Shown here: positions 1 to 7,472 of the stretch, in pieces
Layout: every line of letters begins with the position of its first letter
Position numbering within the stretch: position 1 is the first letter of the stretch
Source: Phascolarctobacterium succinatutens CAG:287
Lineage (GTDB): Bacteria; Bacillota; Negativicutes; Acidaminococcales; Acidaminococcaceae
Assembly (NCBI RefSeq): GCF_000434895.1
Contig: NZ_FR892786.1
Span: 6,306 to 22,266, forward strand
Length of the DNA: 15,961 nucleotides
Direction of reading: 5' to 3'
The notes under the pieces: generated by a model
Told to the model about the DNA's origin: nothing
The model's input: the letters and a program-made list of their open reading frames with translations, nothing else
Database searches by the model: none
Translations under genes and position numbers: made by a program

Positions 1-1
1 T

Positions 2-1132
2 ATCCTGCTGAACGCCGAACGCAGCAAAAACCTGCAGGCGCTCGTCGAAGGCCTGTACCTCGGCGCGTACACCTTCAACCGCTTCAAGAGCGAAGCAAAG
101 CAGGCACCGCTGTGCGAGGCTACAGTGCTGAGCGCTGTGCCGGAGGCTGACGAGCTGCTGCAGGCTGCTGAAATTTCTGCTGAAGCAGTTTGCTTTGCGC
201 GTGATCTGGTGAATAGCCCGGGCAATGTAGTAACTCCGCAGACCATGGAAGCAGATGCGCTGAAAATGGGACAGGAGCTGCCGTTGGAAATCACTATCAT
301 GGACGAGGCAGCCATGCAGGACAGAGGCATGAACGCACTGCTGGCAGTAGGTCAGGGCAGTGTTAATCCCTCTCGTTTGATTGCCTTGCGCTACAACGGC
401 AATGGTGACGCTCCCTATACAGCCTTCGTAGGCAAGGGCATCACCTTCGACAGCGGCGGTGTTTCCATTAAGCCTGACGATAACATGGGCGAGATGAAGG
501 ACGACATGACGGGTGCAGGCGCTGTGCTCGGCGCTATGCGTGCCATCGCACGTTTAGGCCTGAAATGCAATGTTATCGGCATACTTGCCTGCGCGGAAAA
601 TATGCCTGACGGCAAGGCGCAACGCCCCGGCGACATCGTGCGTGCAGCCAACGGCAAGACCATCGAGGTTGTTTCCACCGATGCGGAAGGACGCATGGTG
701 CTGGCGGATGCAGTCTGGTATGCCTGCCAAATGGGTGCCAAGAAGGTTATTGATATAGCAACGCTCACTGGTGCGGTAATCATCGCCCTGGGCAACGAAA
801 CCAGCGGTATTGTGGCCAATGACGACGAGCTGGTGGAGCAGATTAAGCTGGCAGGTCGCATGGCCGGTGAAAACTACTGGCAGCTGCCTTCCCTGCCTGA
901 ATGCAAGGAGGCCATCAAGAGCGACGTTGCCGATTTGCTCAACAGTGCAGGACGTGCCGGAGGCTGCATCACCGGCGGCCTGTTCATCGGCGAATTCGTC
1001 GACAAGGATATCCCGTGGGCGCATCTTGATATCGGCGGCACCTCCACCGCAAGCAAGACGGAGGGCTTCAAGGTTAAAGGCGGTACTGCCTTTGGCACTA
1101 TGACGCTTATCAAGCTGGCAGGTATGCTGTAA
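2..1132 (+). CDS. pepA: Leucyl aminopeptidase (M17 family), 5'-truncated by window edge
   Basis: Cytosolic M17 metallo-exopeptidase that removes N-terminal residues from peptides, usually as a hexamer with two metal ions per active site. The frame is open from base 2, so the N-terminus lies outside the window; 376 residues are visible, covering the end of the N-terminal domain and the whole catalytic domain. Family motifs are visible in order: KGITFDSGG (metal-binding Lys and Asp), MKDDMTGAGA (second Asp), and STDAEGRMVLADA, which carries the metal Asp and Glu and the catalytic Arg. The usual Asn at the start of the NTDAEGR signature is Ser here. The ATG at 128-130 region is internal and is not the true start. 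The stop overlaps the start of the PHP gene by one base (TAATG), which implies an operon with translational coupling. Confidence 0.95.
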   Translation: MLLNAERSKNLQALVEGLYLGAYTFNRFKSEAKQAPLCEATVLSAVPEADELLQAAEISAEAVCFARDLVNSPGNVVTPQTMEADALKMGQELPLEITIMDEAAMQDRGMNALLAVGQGSVNPSRLIALRYNGNGDAPYTAFVGKGITFDSGGVSIKPDDNMGEMKDDMTGAGAVLGAMRAIARLGLKCNVIGILACAENMPDGKAQRPGDIVRAANGKTIEVVSTDAEGRMVLADAVWYACQMGAKKVIDIATLTGAVIIALGNETSGIVANDDELVEQIKLAGRMAGENYWQLPSLPECKEAIKSDVADLLNSAGRAGGCITGGLFIGEFVDKDIPWAHLDIGGTSTASKTEGFKVKGGTAFGTMTLIKLAGML

Positions 1133-1956
1133 TGGCTGCGCAGCTTGTTGATTTACATTTGCACAGCACCTTCAGCGACGGACGCTACACGCCGACCATG
1201 CTGGTGGACGAGGCTGTAGCTAAAAGCATCAGCGTTATAGCCATCACCGACCACGATTCGTGGAACGGTATGGCGGAGGCTCGCGAGGCGGCGAAACGCT
1301 ACGGCGGACGCATCCGCGTCCTCACCGGCGTAGAGCTGGGAACGCAGTACGAGGATGATGCCGTGCATATTTTAGGCTACCACGTTTCCATGGACTGTGA
1401 AGCGCTGCATAAGAAGATGGATGAAATGCGCCATGCGCGCGAGCACCGTTTATATGCCATGCTGGAGAAGCTGGAAAAATTAGGCTACCATGTGGAGGTA
1501 GATGCCTGCGACCCCAAGAACAGGGCAGTGGGCCGTCCGCATGTGGCCAAGGCCCTGGTGGCGAAGGGCTATTTTGCTACCGTTCAGGAGGTTTTCGACG
1601 CACTGCTGCACCGCGGCGGACCGGCGTATGTGCCGCAACCCAAGCTTTCTCCGCTGGAGGCAGTGACGCTGATTCACGAGGCAGGCGGCATCGCTGTGTT
1701 GGCACATCCCTCGGAGCTGGTGGATAAAACTCTGCCTGAGCGTTTGCTTGCTGCCGAACCGTTTGACGGCATCGAGGTGTGGCACCCCAGCGCGGATGCG
1801 CAGGCGCAAGCCCATTGGCTGGCGCTGGCCAAGCAGCGTGGACTGTTGGTAAGCGGTGGCAGTGACTTTCACGGAATCCCTGACCGTTTCCCCACAAAGC
1901 TGGGAATCTGGCAGGTGCAATATGATGATGTTAAGGGTGTAATAGAATGGAAGTAG
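1132..1956 (+). CDS. PHP-domain metal-dependent phosphoesterase
   Basis: 274-residue PHP (polymerase and histidinol phosphatase) domain protein, predicted cytosolic and trinuclear-metal dependent. The metal ligands appear in order: DLHLHSTFSDG near residue 8, ITDHDSWNGM near 38, GVELGTQY near 68 with VHILGYH, GRPHVAKALV near 130, AHPSEL near 192 and GGSDFHG near 243. This pattern matches the YciV/RNase AM and nucleoside 3',5'-bisphosphate phosphatase group, so the substrate may be a short RNA 5' end or a bisphosphonucleotide; that assignment is inferred from family. It starts on the last base of the pepA stop and its 3' end overlaps the next gene by 10 nt, so the three genes are probably co-transcribed. 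No missing key residue was seen. Confidence 0.9.
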   Translation: MAAQLVDLHLHSTFSDGRYTPTMLVDEAVAKSISVIAITDHDSWNGMAEAREAAKRYGGRIRVLTGVELGTQYEDDAVHILGYHVSMDCEALHKKMDEMRHAREHRLYAMLEKLEKLGYHVEVDACDPKNRAVGRPHVAKALVAKGYFATVQEVFDALLHRGGPAYVPQPKLSPLEAVTLIHEAGGIAVLAHPSELVDKTLPERLLAAEPFDGIEVWHPSADAQAQAHWLALAKQRGLLVSGGSDFHGIPDRFPTKLGIWQVQYDDVKGVIEWK

Positions 1957-2771
1957 TTGCTTTTGTAGGACCTAGCGGTACAGGCAAGAGCCATCATGCT
2001 ATCGGCGTGGCCTTTGATAACCGCTGCGATGCTATTATTGACGACGGCCTGCTGATTAAGGGTACCAAAATCCTTGCAGGCACGTCCGCTAAGAACGAAG
2101 ACAACAGAATACAGGCCGTTAAGCGTGCCATCTTCACAGATGAAGGGCACGCGCAGGCAGTGCGTGAGGCGCTGGCCACTAACAACATTCATCGTCTGCT
2201 GATTATTGCTACCTCCGACAATATGATTAACAAGATTGTCGGCAGGCTGCAGCTGGATAAGCCGGTCAAGACGGTGTATATCAACCAGATTGCCAGCAAG
2301 GCCGAAATCAAGAAGGCACGTCATGCACGTCTGCAGGAGGGCAAGCATATCGTACCGGTGCCGACGGTGGAGCTGAAGCCGCATTTTACAGGCTATTTTG
2401 CTGATCTGCCATACAACCTTTTTTCCAGCAAGCGCAAGCAGGAGAAGGATGCGGACCGTTCAATTGTACGTCCGTCGTTCAGCTTTTACGGCAAGCTGCT
2501 GATTTCCGACAGTGCGCTGGAGGATATCATCAACATTATCGGGCGTAAGCTGGAGGGAATTGAGCGGGTGACATCGATTAAGGTGCGCCGACGCAGTGAC
2601 AACAGCAAGGGCATTGTCATCAGCGTGGAGGTTGTGTTGTATTACGGCGTTAAGCTCTTTGCCGTTACCAAGCAGTTCCAGGCGAAGATTAAGGAAAAGA
2701 TTGAGTATATGACAGCCATGAAGGTGAAGAACGTGAATGTTTCCATCCGCAGCCTGGCTGTGAAGAAGTGA
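1947..2771 (+). CDS. P-loop protein with C-terminal Asp23/Gls24-like domain
   Basis: 274-residue two-part protein. The N-terminus has a Walker A loop, GPSGTGKS, at about residues 8-15 within a Rossmann-like beta strand (VVAFVG), and an acidic DAIIDDG segment follows near residues 28-35. The C-terminal third, from about residue 172, has the pattern of the Asp23/Gls24 (DUF322) family: GKLLISDSALEDIINIIG, then a v.GV..v.S-like stretch, then VEVVLYYG and a Q.kikekIe.mTamkVknVNVsI end. Asp23 proteins are cell-envelope or alkaline-stress associated; the role of a fused P-loop is unknown to me. The start lies inside the end of the PHP gene (10-nt overlap) behind a weak AAGGGTG site. A strong terminator begins 22 nt after the stop, so this is the last gene of the pepA operon. 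Confidence 0.75.
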   Translation: MEVVAFVGPSGTGKSHHAIGVAFDNRCDAIIDDGLLIKGTKILAGTSAKNEDNRIQAVKRAIFTDEGHAQAVREALATNNIHRLLIIATSDNMINKIVGRLQLDKPVKTVYINQIASKAEIKKARHARLQEGKHIVPVPTVELKPHFTGYFADLPYNLFSSKRKQEKDADRSIVRPSFSFYGKLLISDSALEDIINIIGRKLEGIERVTSIKVRRRSDNSKGIVISVEVVLYYGVKLFAVTKQFQAKIKEKIEYMTAMKVKNVNVSIRSLAVKK

Positions 2772-2792
2772 ATAGAGCTGTCGCATGTTTTA

Positions 2793-2829
2793 CCCTCGCA
2801 GGGTTTCCTGCGGGGGCTTTTGTTTTTTG
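2793..2829 (+). terminator. Rho-independent terminator of the pepA operon
   Basis: A 10-bp GC-rich stem (CCCTCGCAGG with CCTGCGGGGG, one G-T pair), a GTTT loop, then CTTTTGTTTTTTG. It sits 22 nt after the stop of the P-loop/Asp23 gene. Confidence 0.93.
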
Positions 2830-2845
2830 ATACTTTGGGTTAATT

Positions 2846-2938
2846 CAACTTCTTTCATAACTGAAAGAAGTTGGAAGAAAGGTTCGCGCTTTTTGTAAAG
2901 CGCGGCAAAACAAAAACTTTTTCAGGAGAAAAAGTTTT
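2846..2938. repeat. Cluster of three consecutive perfect hairpins
   Basis: Three perfect inverted repeats lie head to tail: 2846-2856 with 2863-2873 (11 bp, 6-nt loop), 2885-2892 with 2897-2904 (8 bp, loop TTGT), and 2913-2923 with 2928-2938 (11 bp, loop AGGA). They follow the operon terminator and precede a small ORF. The structure suggests an interspersed intergenic repeat or a structured RNA. The minus-strand reading across it gives a long ORF of poor composition, which I regard as an artefact of the repeat. Confidence 0.7.
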
Positions 2939-3028
2939 ACCAAAACGCTCTCTTAATCGGGTCGCTTTGCTGTTACTAGCGCTTGTTCGTAATTCTTTTA
3001 AATGTTCTTTTTTCACGGTATTGACTAC

Positions 3029-3166
3029 ATGAAGAAAAACAATATTATCGTTTCCGAAGAAGAAAAGAAAAAAATAATGGATTTGGTGAACGCTAACAAA
3101 GATACTATTTACGCAGATTGCAGAGAGCAGGCTGCTTACGAAGAAGACGAAGACTATGAGGAGTAA
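3029..3166 (+). CDS. Candidate small acidic protein, 45 aa
   Basis: Possible short gene encoding 45 residues that begins MKKNNIIVSEEEKKK and ends in a run of acidic residues (YEEDEDYEE). I do not recognise a family. The support is a helical, charged composition, a stop at 3166, and a well-formed Rho-independent terminator 14 nt later. Weaknesses: no clear ribosome binding site precedes the ATG at 3029; an in-frame ATG exists nine codons upstream at 3002, also without a site; and a third ATG at 3077 follows an A/G-rich tract. A TTGACT-N16-TATTAT promoter-like pair (3021-3048) overlaps the beginning, which would favour the shorter 29-residue version from 3077. It stands alone between the hairpin cluster and the DUF4143 ATPase. 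Confidence 0.4.
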   Translation: MKKNNIIVSEEEKKKIMDLVNANKDTIYADCREQAAYEEDEDYEE

Positions 3167-3180
3167 AACACTAAAACCGA

Positions 3181-3210
3181 GCACTCACTAACGTGGGTGC
3201 TTTTTATTTT
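3181..3210 (+). terminator. Rho-independent terminator after the small acidic ORF
   Basis: GCACTCAC pairs with GTGGGTGC (8 bp, one G-T pair) around a TAAC loop and is followed by TTTTTATTTT. It marks the end of a + strand transcript coming from the 2830-3166 stretch. Confidence 0.85.
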
Positions 3211-3287
3211 CCGGCATGCGAAGGTATATACCGTTTTTTCTATGTTCAAAATCAGGAATCAAATCCTAATTTTATATAAAAAATGCT

Positions 3288-3353
3288 AAAGTTTGGATTC
3301 CGTTCCAAACTTTTAGTGAAAACAGAGAAAACTTGGAATGCGTTCCAAGTTTT
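3288..3353. repeat. Two related palindromes upstream of the DUF4143 ATPase
   Basis: The first palindrome (3288-3297 with 3304-3313) has 10-bp arms AAAGTTTGGA and TCCAAACTTT. The second (3328-3338 with 3343-3353) has 11-bp arms AAAACTTGGAA and TTCCAAGTTTT around TGCG. They share a core of the form TTGGA-6 nt-TCCAA and lie 40 nt apart centre to centre. The second ends two bases before the predicted -35 box, so they may be operator sites; alternatively the T-rich right arms could act as weak terminators. Confidence 0.65.
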
Positions 3354-3354
3354 C

Positions 3355-3383
3355 TTGCGTTTATAACAGGTTTGCTTTACAAT
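3355..3383 (+). promoter_or_regulatory. Predicted sigma-70 type promoter for the DUF4143 ATPase
   Basis: TTGCGT (3355-3360), a 17-nt spacer, then TACAAT (3378-3383). The gene starts at 3404, so the leader is very short, with the ribosome site AGAGGTG at 3391-3397. Confidence 0.6.
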
Positions 3384-3403
3384 ATAAGTAAGAGGTGATA
3401 ACT

Positions 3404-4615
3404 ATGCAGCTTATTCCAAGAAAAGAATATCTTGACTGGTTATGTCGCTGGCAGGATAAACAAATCATAAAAGTAGTATCCGGTGTACGCCGTTGCGGAA
3501 AATCAACCATGTTTACGCTGTTTAAACAGAACTTGCTTAAGCAGGGGATAGATGAAAAACAAATTATCAGCATCAACTTTGAAGCAATGGAATTTGAAGC
3601 CTTACGGGATTATCATACTTTGTATCAATATATAAATGACCGCCTGCAGCAGGACTGCAAAAACTATATTTTTTTAGATGAGGTACAGCATTGCACGGAA
3701 TATCAAAAAGCTGTCGACAGCCTGTTCATTAAAGATAATTGCGATATATATCTTACAGGTTCCAACGCTTATTTTATGTCCGGAGAGCTGGCAACCGTTC
3801 TTTCCGGCAGATACGTTGAACTAAAGATGCTGCCGCTGTCATTTAAAGAATTTGTATCTTCTTTTGCTCCGGAAAATGTTGACATAAGCATACAGGAAAA
3901 GTTTAATTTATACCTGAATTATGGTTCCTTTCCTTTTCTGGCACGTTACAATAGCTTTGACAGTGATGCTTATAATTATCTGCGTGATGTATATAATACA
4001 ATTATTCTCAATGATATAGTAAAACGTCTGAAGATTACTGATGTGAACGCATTAGATAAGGTAACAAAATTTATCGCTGATAATATCGGTAATATTGTTT
4101 CTATAAACAAAATTGCGAATACCTTAAAATCCGGTGGCAAGAGTATAGACAACAAGACTGTTGAGAAGTATTTGCAGGGGTTGGTAGATGCTTTGTTTTT
4201 ATATAAAGCTCCGCGCTTTAACATCAAAGGAAAGCAACTACTTACCAATATGCCTAAATATTATATTGTCGATATTGGTATGCGCAATATCCTGATACGT
4301 AATAAAGAAAGCGATATAGGTCATATCATAGAAAATCTTGCCTATCTGGAGTTGTTGCGACGTGGTTATGAGGTATATGTAGGAGATATTGATAAAGGTG
4401 AGGTTGACTTTGTAGCCATTAAAAACAACCAGACAGAATATTACCAGATATCTGCCACTACGTTAAACCCTGATACATTAGCAAGAGAGTTGGCACCACT
4501 ACAAAGCGTACAGGATAATTATCCAAAATATCTTTTGACACTTGACGAGCTTTTTGGCGAAGCTAATTATAATGGAATACAAAAGAAAAACCTGATAAAA
4601 TGGTTGCTTGAATGA
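3404..4615 (+). CDS. AAA+ ATPase with DUF4143 (C-terminal nuclease-like) domain
   Basis: 403-residue protein of the AAA_14/DUF4143 family, which is widespread in anaerobes and often repeated in one genome; its biological role is not settled. The N-terminal half carries Walker A GVRRCGKST at about residues 28-36 and Walker B YIFLDEVQ near 88-95, followed by a sensor-like YLTGSNA segment. The C-terminal part has the DUF4143 pattern: KYYIVDIGMRN, then ENLAYLELLRRGYEVYVG and a GEVDFVAIK strand ending YQIS, reminiscent of a PD-(D/E)XK fold. I chose ATG 3404 over an in-frame GTG at 3395 because AGAGGTG is correctly spaced for 3404. The gene is markedly more AT-rich than the operons on both sides, stands alone with its own promoter and palindromes, and looks laterally acquired. 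Confidence 0.92.
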   Translation: MQLIPRKEYLDWLCRWQDKQIIKVVSGVRRCGKSTMFTLFKQNLLKQGIDEKQIISINFEAMEFEALRDYHTLYQYINDRLQQDCKNYIFLDEVQHCTEYQKAVDSLFIKDNCDIYLTGSNAYFMSGELATVLSGRYVELKMLPLSFKEFVSSFAPENVDISIQEKFNLYLNYGSFPFLARYNSFDSDAYNYLRDVYNTIILNDIVKRLKITDVNALDKVTKFIADNIGNIVSINKIANTLKSGGKSIDNKTVEKYLQGLVDALFLYKAPRFNIKGKQLLTNMPKYYIVDIGMRNILIRNKESDIGHIIENLAYLELLRRGYEVYVGDIDKGEVDFVAIKNNQTEYYQISATTLNPDTLARELAPLQSVQDNYPKYLLTLDELFGEANYNGIQKKNLIKWLLE

Positions 4616-4691
4616 GAGATATAAAAAGCTTGCCTCCAAGCTGACAGCGTAAAAACTTCTTCCATAATATTATAATTTCACCCGTTTTTCA

Positions 4692-4728
4692 CAGCAGCTC
4701 GTGCCTTGCACTTCGCTGCTGTTTTTTT
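4692..4728 (+). terminator. Rho-independent terminator after the DUF4143 ATPase
   Basis: CAGCAGC (4692-4698) pairs with GCTGCTG (4715-4721). A nested GTGC/GCAC pair inside extends the hairpin, and seven T follow. It lies about 75 nt after the ATPase stop. Confidence 0.88.
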
Positions 4729-4744
4729 ATGCGCCCCGATATGC

Positions 4745-4764
4745 TATAATATATAATGTATAAT
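4745..4764 (+). promoter_or_regulatory. Cluster of three -10-like boxes upstream of the panE-thi operon
   Basis: TATAAT occurs at 4745-4750, 4752-4757 and 4759-4764, a 7-nt period. No strong -35 match is visible at the right distance, so which box is used cannot be decided from sequence. This is the only good promoter candidate before the operon. Confidence 0.45.
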
Positions 4765-4781
4765 TAGCTTTACTGCAATGA

Positions 4782-4829
4782 GCGTTACAGCCTCAGCGGA
4801 ATAAATTCCGCTTCGGCCTGCAGCGCTTA
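4782..4829 (+). promoter_or_regulatory. Structured 5' leader of the panE-thi operon
   Basis: AGCGGAA and TTCCGCT (about 4795-4812) form a 7-bp stem around TAAA, flanked by GCC/GGC and by outer AGCG/CGCT pairs, giving a long interrupted hairpin. It does not contain the CTGAGA or the ACC-TGAT-type conserved parts of a TPP riboswitch. It may be a small regulatory or stabilising leader structure; its function is unknown. Confidence 0.4.
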
Positions 4830-4855
4830 TTTGCCAGCAATAAGGAGTGATAAGC

Positions 4856-5815
4856 ATGGAGATAAAATCTGTCGCTCTTTTGGGAGCAGGAGCCGTAGGC
4901 TCTTATATAATCTGGGGACTGAGCAAGCTCCCCGATATCAGATTCGGCATTATCGCCGAGGGCAGCCGTGCTGCGCGTTTACGTGACGAGGGCTGCAGCA
5001 TCAACAACGTTACCTATCATCCGCAAGTGTTGAGCCCGCAGGAGGCCAAGGGCGTAGATTTTTTGATTGTCGCTTTAAAATACGGCGCTCTGCCCGGCGC
5101 GTTGGCAGGCATTCGCGAGGCAGTAGGCCCCCATACTACTGTCATGAGCCTGATGAACGGCGTTGACAGCGAGGAGATTATTGCCGGTGCTGTCGACAGC
5201 AAGCAGATTCTGCCTGCACTGATCAAGATTGCGTCGCGTCACGATGGCAACGGCGTGCGTTTCAACCCGGAAAAGACTATCGGTATTGTTTTCGGCGAAG
5301 CGCAGGCACCGTTTGAGAGTGAGCGTGTGCTGGCGATTGAAGCGCTTATGCGCAGCGCCGATATCCATATCCGCCATACGGATTGCATTAATGAAGAAAT
5401 CTGGTGCAAGTTCCGCCTGAACGTCTGCAACAATCTGCCGCAGGCTGTTATTGGCGCAGGTCTTGGCTGCTATCAGGACAGCGAGCATATGCGTGCTATT
5501 AAGGAAGGTCTGCGCCGTGAGCTGGAGGCTATCGCCGCCGCCAAGGGCATTGATATGAGCAAATGTCCCGCAAGCTCCGACCGTGGCAGTGCCGTTCCGC
5601 CATCTGTGCGCTATTCCACGCTGCAGGATCTGGACGCAGGCAGACACACCGAGATTGATATGTTCTCCGGTGCTCTGATGGCGATGGGTAAGGAGCTGGG
5701 GATTCCCACTCCCTACAACGAATATACCTACCATATTATCAAAGCGTTAGAGGAAAAGAACGACGGTCTGTTCGATTACACAGGCCAGAATAAAGAAACT
5801 ACCTTCTCACGCTAA
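4856..5815 (+). CDS. Ketopantoate reductase family protein (ApbA/PanE-like)
   Basis: 319-residue member of the 2-dehydropantoate 2-reductase family, which uses NADPH to make pantoate for coenzyme A. The N-terminal Rossmann motif is LLGAGAVGSY at about residues 8-17. The middle contains MSLMNGVDSEE, and the C-terminal domain begins with the WCKFRLNVCNN segment whose Lys and Asn match the catalytic region of the family. I chose ATG 4856 because AAGGAG sits 8 nt upstream; an in-frame GTG lies at 4847. The gene is 26 nt from thiD and on the same strand, so probably heads the thi operon. The original apbA name came from a thiamine phenotype in Salmonella, which makes the neighbourhood suggestive. 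The family is broad, so another 2-oxoacid or dehydrogenase substrate is possible. Confidence 0.85.
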   Translation: MEIKSVALLGAGAVGSYIIWGLSKLPDIRFGIIAEGSRAARLRDEGCSINNVTYHPQVLSPQEAKGVDFLIVALKYGALPGALAGIREAVGPHTTVMSLMNGVDSEEIIAGAVDSKQILPALIKIASRHDGNGVRFNPEKTIGIVFGEAQAPFESERVLAIEALMRSADIHIRHTDCINEEIWCKFRLNVCNNLPQAVIGAGLGCYQDSEHMRAIKEGLRRELEAIAAAKGIDMSKCPASSDRGSAVPPSVRYSTLQDLDAGRHTEIDMFSGALMAMGKELGIPTPYNEYTYHIIKALEEKNDGLFDYTGQNKETTFSR

Positions 5816-5841
5816 GTGCGCCTAAAAGGAGGCTTTTGCAG

Positions 5842-6645
5842 ATGAAGAATTTGCTGACGATTGCAGGCAGTGATTCCAGCGGCGGCGCAGGAATCCAGGC
5901 CGATTTAAAGACCTTTGCCGCTCATGGCACCTTCGGTATGAGCGTCATTACCGCCGTTACGGCACAAAATACCTGTGGTGTTACCGCAGTACAAAATATT
6001 GACTGTGATATCGTCGAAGCACAGATTGCTGCCGTTTTTGATGATATCCGTGTGGACGCAGTGAAAATAGGCATGGTATCGCAGCCGGAGATTATCCGCA
6101 CGATTGCCGCCTGCCTGCGCCGTTATCAGCCACGCATTATCGTGGTGGACCCGGTGATGATTTCCAAAAGCGGTTATCCGCTGCTGGCACCGGAGGCCTG
6201 CGAAACGCTGATTAAGGAGCTGCTGCCGTTGGCTACACTGGTTACGCCCAACCTGCCGGAAGCAGAGGCGATTACCGGTATGCAGGTTACGGAAAAGGCG
6301 CAGATGCGCGCTGTAGCGGAAAAAATTATTGCTCTGGGTGCGAAGGCTGTGCTCGTGAAGGGCGGTCATTTGAGCGATACAGCGGATGATTTGCTGTTTG
6401 ACGGCAGCACGGAGACATGGTTCCCCGGCAAGCGCATCCCTACGCAGAATACGCATGGCACAGGCTGCACGCTCTCGAGCAGTCTGGCGGCAAATCTGGC
6501 CAAGGGACTAGAGCTGACGGATGCGGTACGCGCCTCCAAGGCCTACGTTACCGAAGCCATTGAGCATGGCATTGAGCTTGGCAGCGGCTGCGGACCGACG
6601 CATCATTTTGTTGATTTATACAGAAAGGCTGGTATCTTAGACTAA
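5842..6645 (+). CDS. thiD: Hydroxymethylpyrimidine/phosphomethylpyrimidine kinase
   Basis: 267-residue cytosolic ribokinase-fold enzyme that phosphorylates HMP and then HMP-P to give HMP-PP, the pyrimidine precursor of thiamine. Visible motifs are TIAGSDSSGGAGIQADLKTF at the N-terminus, VVDPVM near residue 106, VTPNLPEAEAITG near 135, VLVKGGH near 171 and the anion-hole segment HGTGCTLSSSLAANLA near 210. Length is normal for the family. ATG 5842 is preferred over an in-frame TTG at 5836 because AAAAGGAGG lies 9 nt upstream of it. The stop overlaps the thiM start by one base (TAATG). It acts with ThiM and ThiE encoded next door to make thiamine phosphate from salvaged parts. Confidence 0.95.
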   Translation: MKNLLTIAGSDSSGGAGIQADLKTFAAHGTFGMSVITAVTAQNTCGVTAVQNIDCDIVEAQIAAVFDDIRVDAVKIGMVSQPEIIRTIAACLRRYQPRIIVVDPVMISKSGYPLLAPEACETLIKELLPLATLVTPNLPEAEAITGMQVTEKAQMRAVAEKIIALGAKAVLVKGGHLSDTADDLLFDGSTETWFPGKRIPTQNTHGTGCTLSSSLAANLAKGLELTDAVRASKAYVTEAIEHGIELGSGCGPTHHFVDLYRKAGILD

Positions 6646-7472
6646 TGGATTTAAAAAATACTTTTGGCGAGCTGGTTGACAAGCTGCGTAAGGCAAGACC
6701 TGTCATCCACGAAATTACTAATTATGTTACGGCGGAAAGCTGTGCAGATGCTGCATTGGCAGCAGGTGCTTCTCCTGTGATGGCCGATGGGCCGGAGGAG
6801 GTTGTACAAATTACTGCCGGTGCCGACGCACTGGTGCTGAATCTCGGTACACTGAGCTTCAATAAGCAAATAGCTATGGAGCGTGCGGCGCAGGCTGCCA
6901 AAACCAAAGGCATCCCTGTTGTGCTGGACCCGGTGGGCGTAATGGCTTCTACCGTACGCTTGAACTTCGCGCTGAAGCTGCTGAACGCAGGCTATATTGA
7001 CATCGTGCGCGGCAACCACAGCGAATGTCAGGCACTGCTGCTGGGTGCAACTGGCGGCCGTGGTGTGGACAACATGGAGCAGGGCACCGAAGAAGGCGAA
7101 GCACTGCGCACCGCCAAGGATGCTGCTGCCAAATTCGGTTGCGTATTTGCTGTCACCGGCCCGATTGACAACATCAGCAACGGCAAGCAGGCTGTTGTGC
7201 TGAACAACGGTCACCCGCTGCTGCAGGATATTACCGGCAGCGGCTGCATGACTACTACCTTAGTTGCTTGCTGCGCCGCTATTACCAAGGATATGCTTGT
7301 TGCGGCAGCACTGGGCGTAGTAATCATGGGCCAGAGCGCCGAGCTGGCAGCCAACTTCCTTGAGAAGAAGGACGGCCCCGGCATGTTCAAGGTGCGCCTG
7401 ATTGACGCTATTTATCATGTAACTACGAAGTGGAATCTGGTGAACCTGAAGCCGGAGGAAAAGGTGTCCTGA
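6645..7472 (+). CDS. thiM: Hydroxyethylthiazole kinase
   Basis: 275-residue thiamine salvage enzyme that phosphorylates 4-methyl-5-(2-hydroxyethyl)thiazole with ATP. The family pattern is complete: PVIHEITNYVT at about residues 19-29, ALVLNLGTL near 61-69, VVLDPVGVMAS..R near 93-106, VRGNHSECQAL near 118-128, and the ATP-site DITGSGCMTTTL near 194-205. The start is the A of the thiD stop codon and the stop overlaps the thiE start by one base, so the three proteins are translationally coupled. With thiD and thiE it forms a salvage set; no thiC, thiG or thiS is present in this window, so de novo synthesis cannot be judged here. Confidence 0.95.
   Translation: MDLKNTFGELVDKLRKARPVIHEITNYVTAESCADAALAAGASPVMADGPEEVVQITAGADALVLNLGTLSFNKQIAMERAAQAAKTKGIPVVLDPVGVMASTVRLNFALKLLNAGYIDIVRGNHSECQALLLGATGGRGVDNMEQGTEEGEALRTAKDAAAKFGCVFAVTGPIDNISNGKQAVVLNNGHPLLQDITGSGCMTTTLVACCAAITKDMLVAAALGVVIMGQSAELAANFLEKKDGPGMFKVRLIDAIYHVTTKWNLVNLKPEEKVS

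Noticed and set aside
2855..3184. 109-codon minus-strand open frame through the hairpin cluster
   Set aside because: It is read through perfect hairpins, has a very hydrophobic low-complexity start and a composition unlike the neighbours, and opposes a terminator and the small + strand ORF. Most likely an artefact of a non-coding repeat.
4765..4855. TPP riboswitch before the thiamine genes
   Set aside because: The conserved CTGAGA and ACCTGAT-type segments are not present; only an unrelated hairpin is seen.
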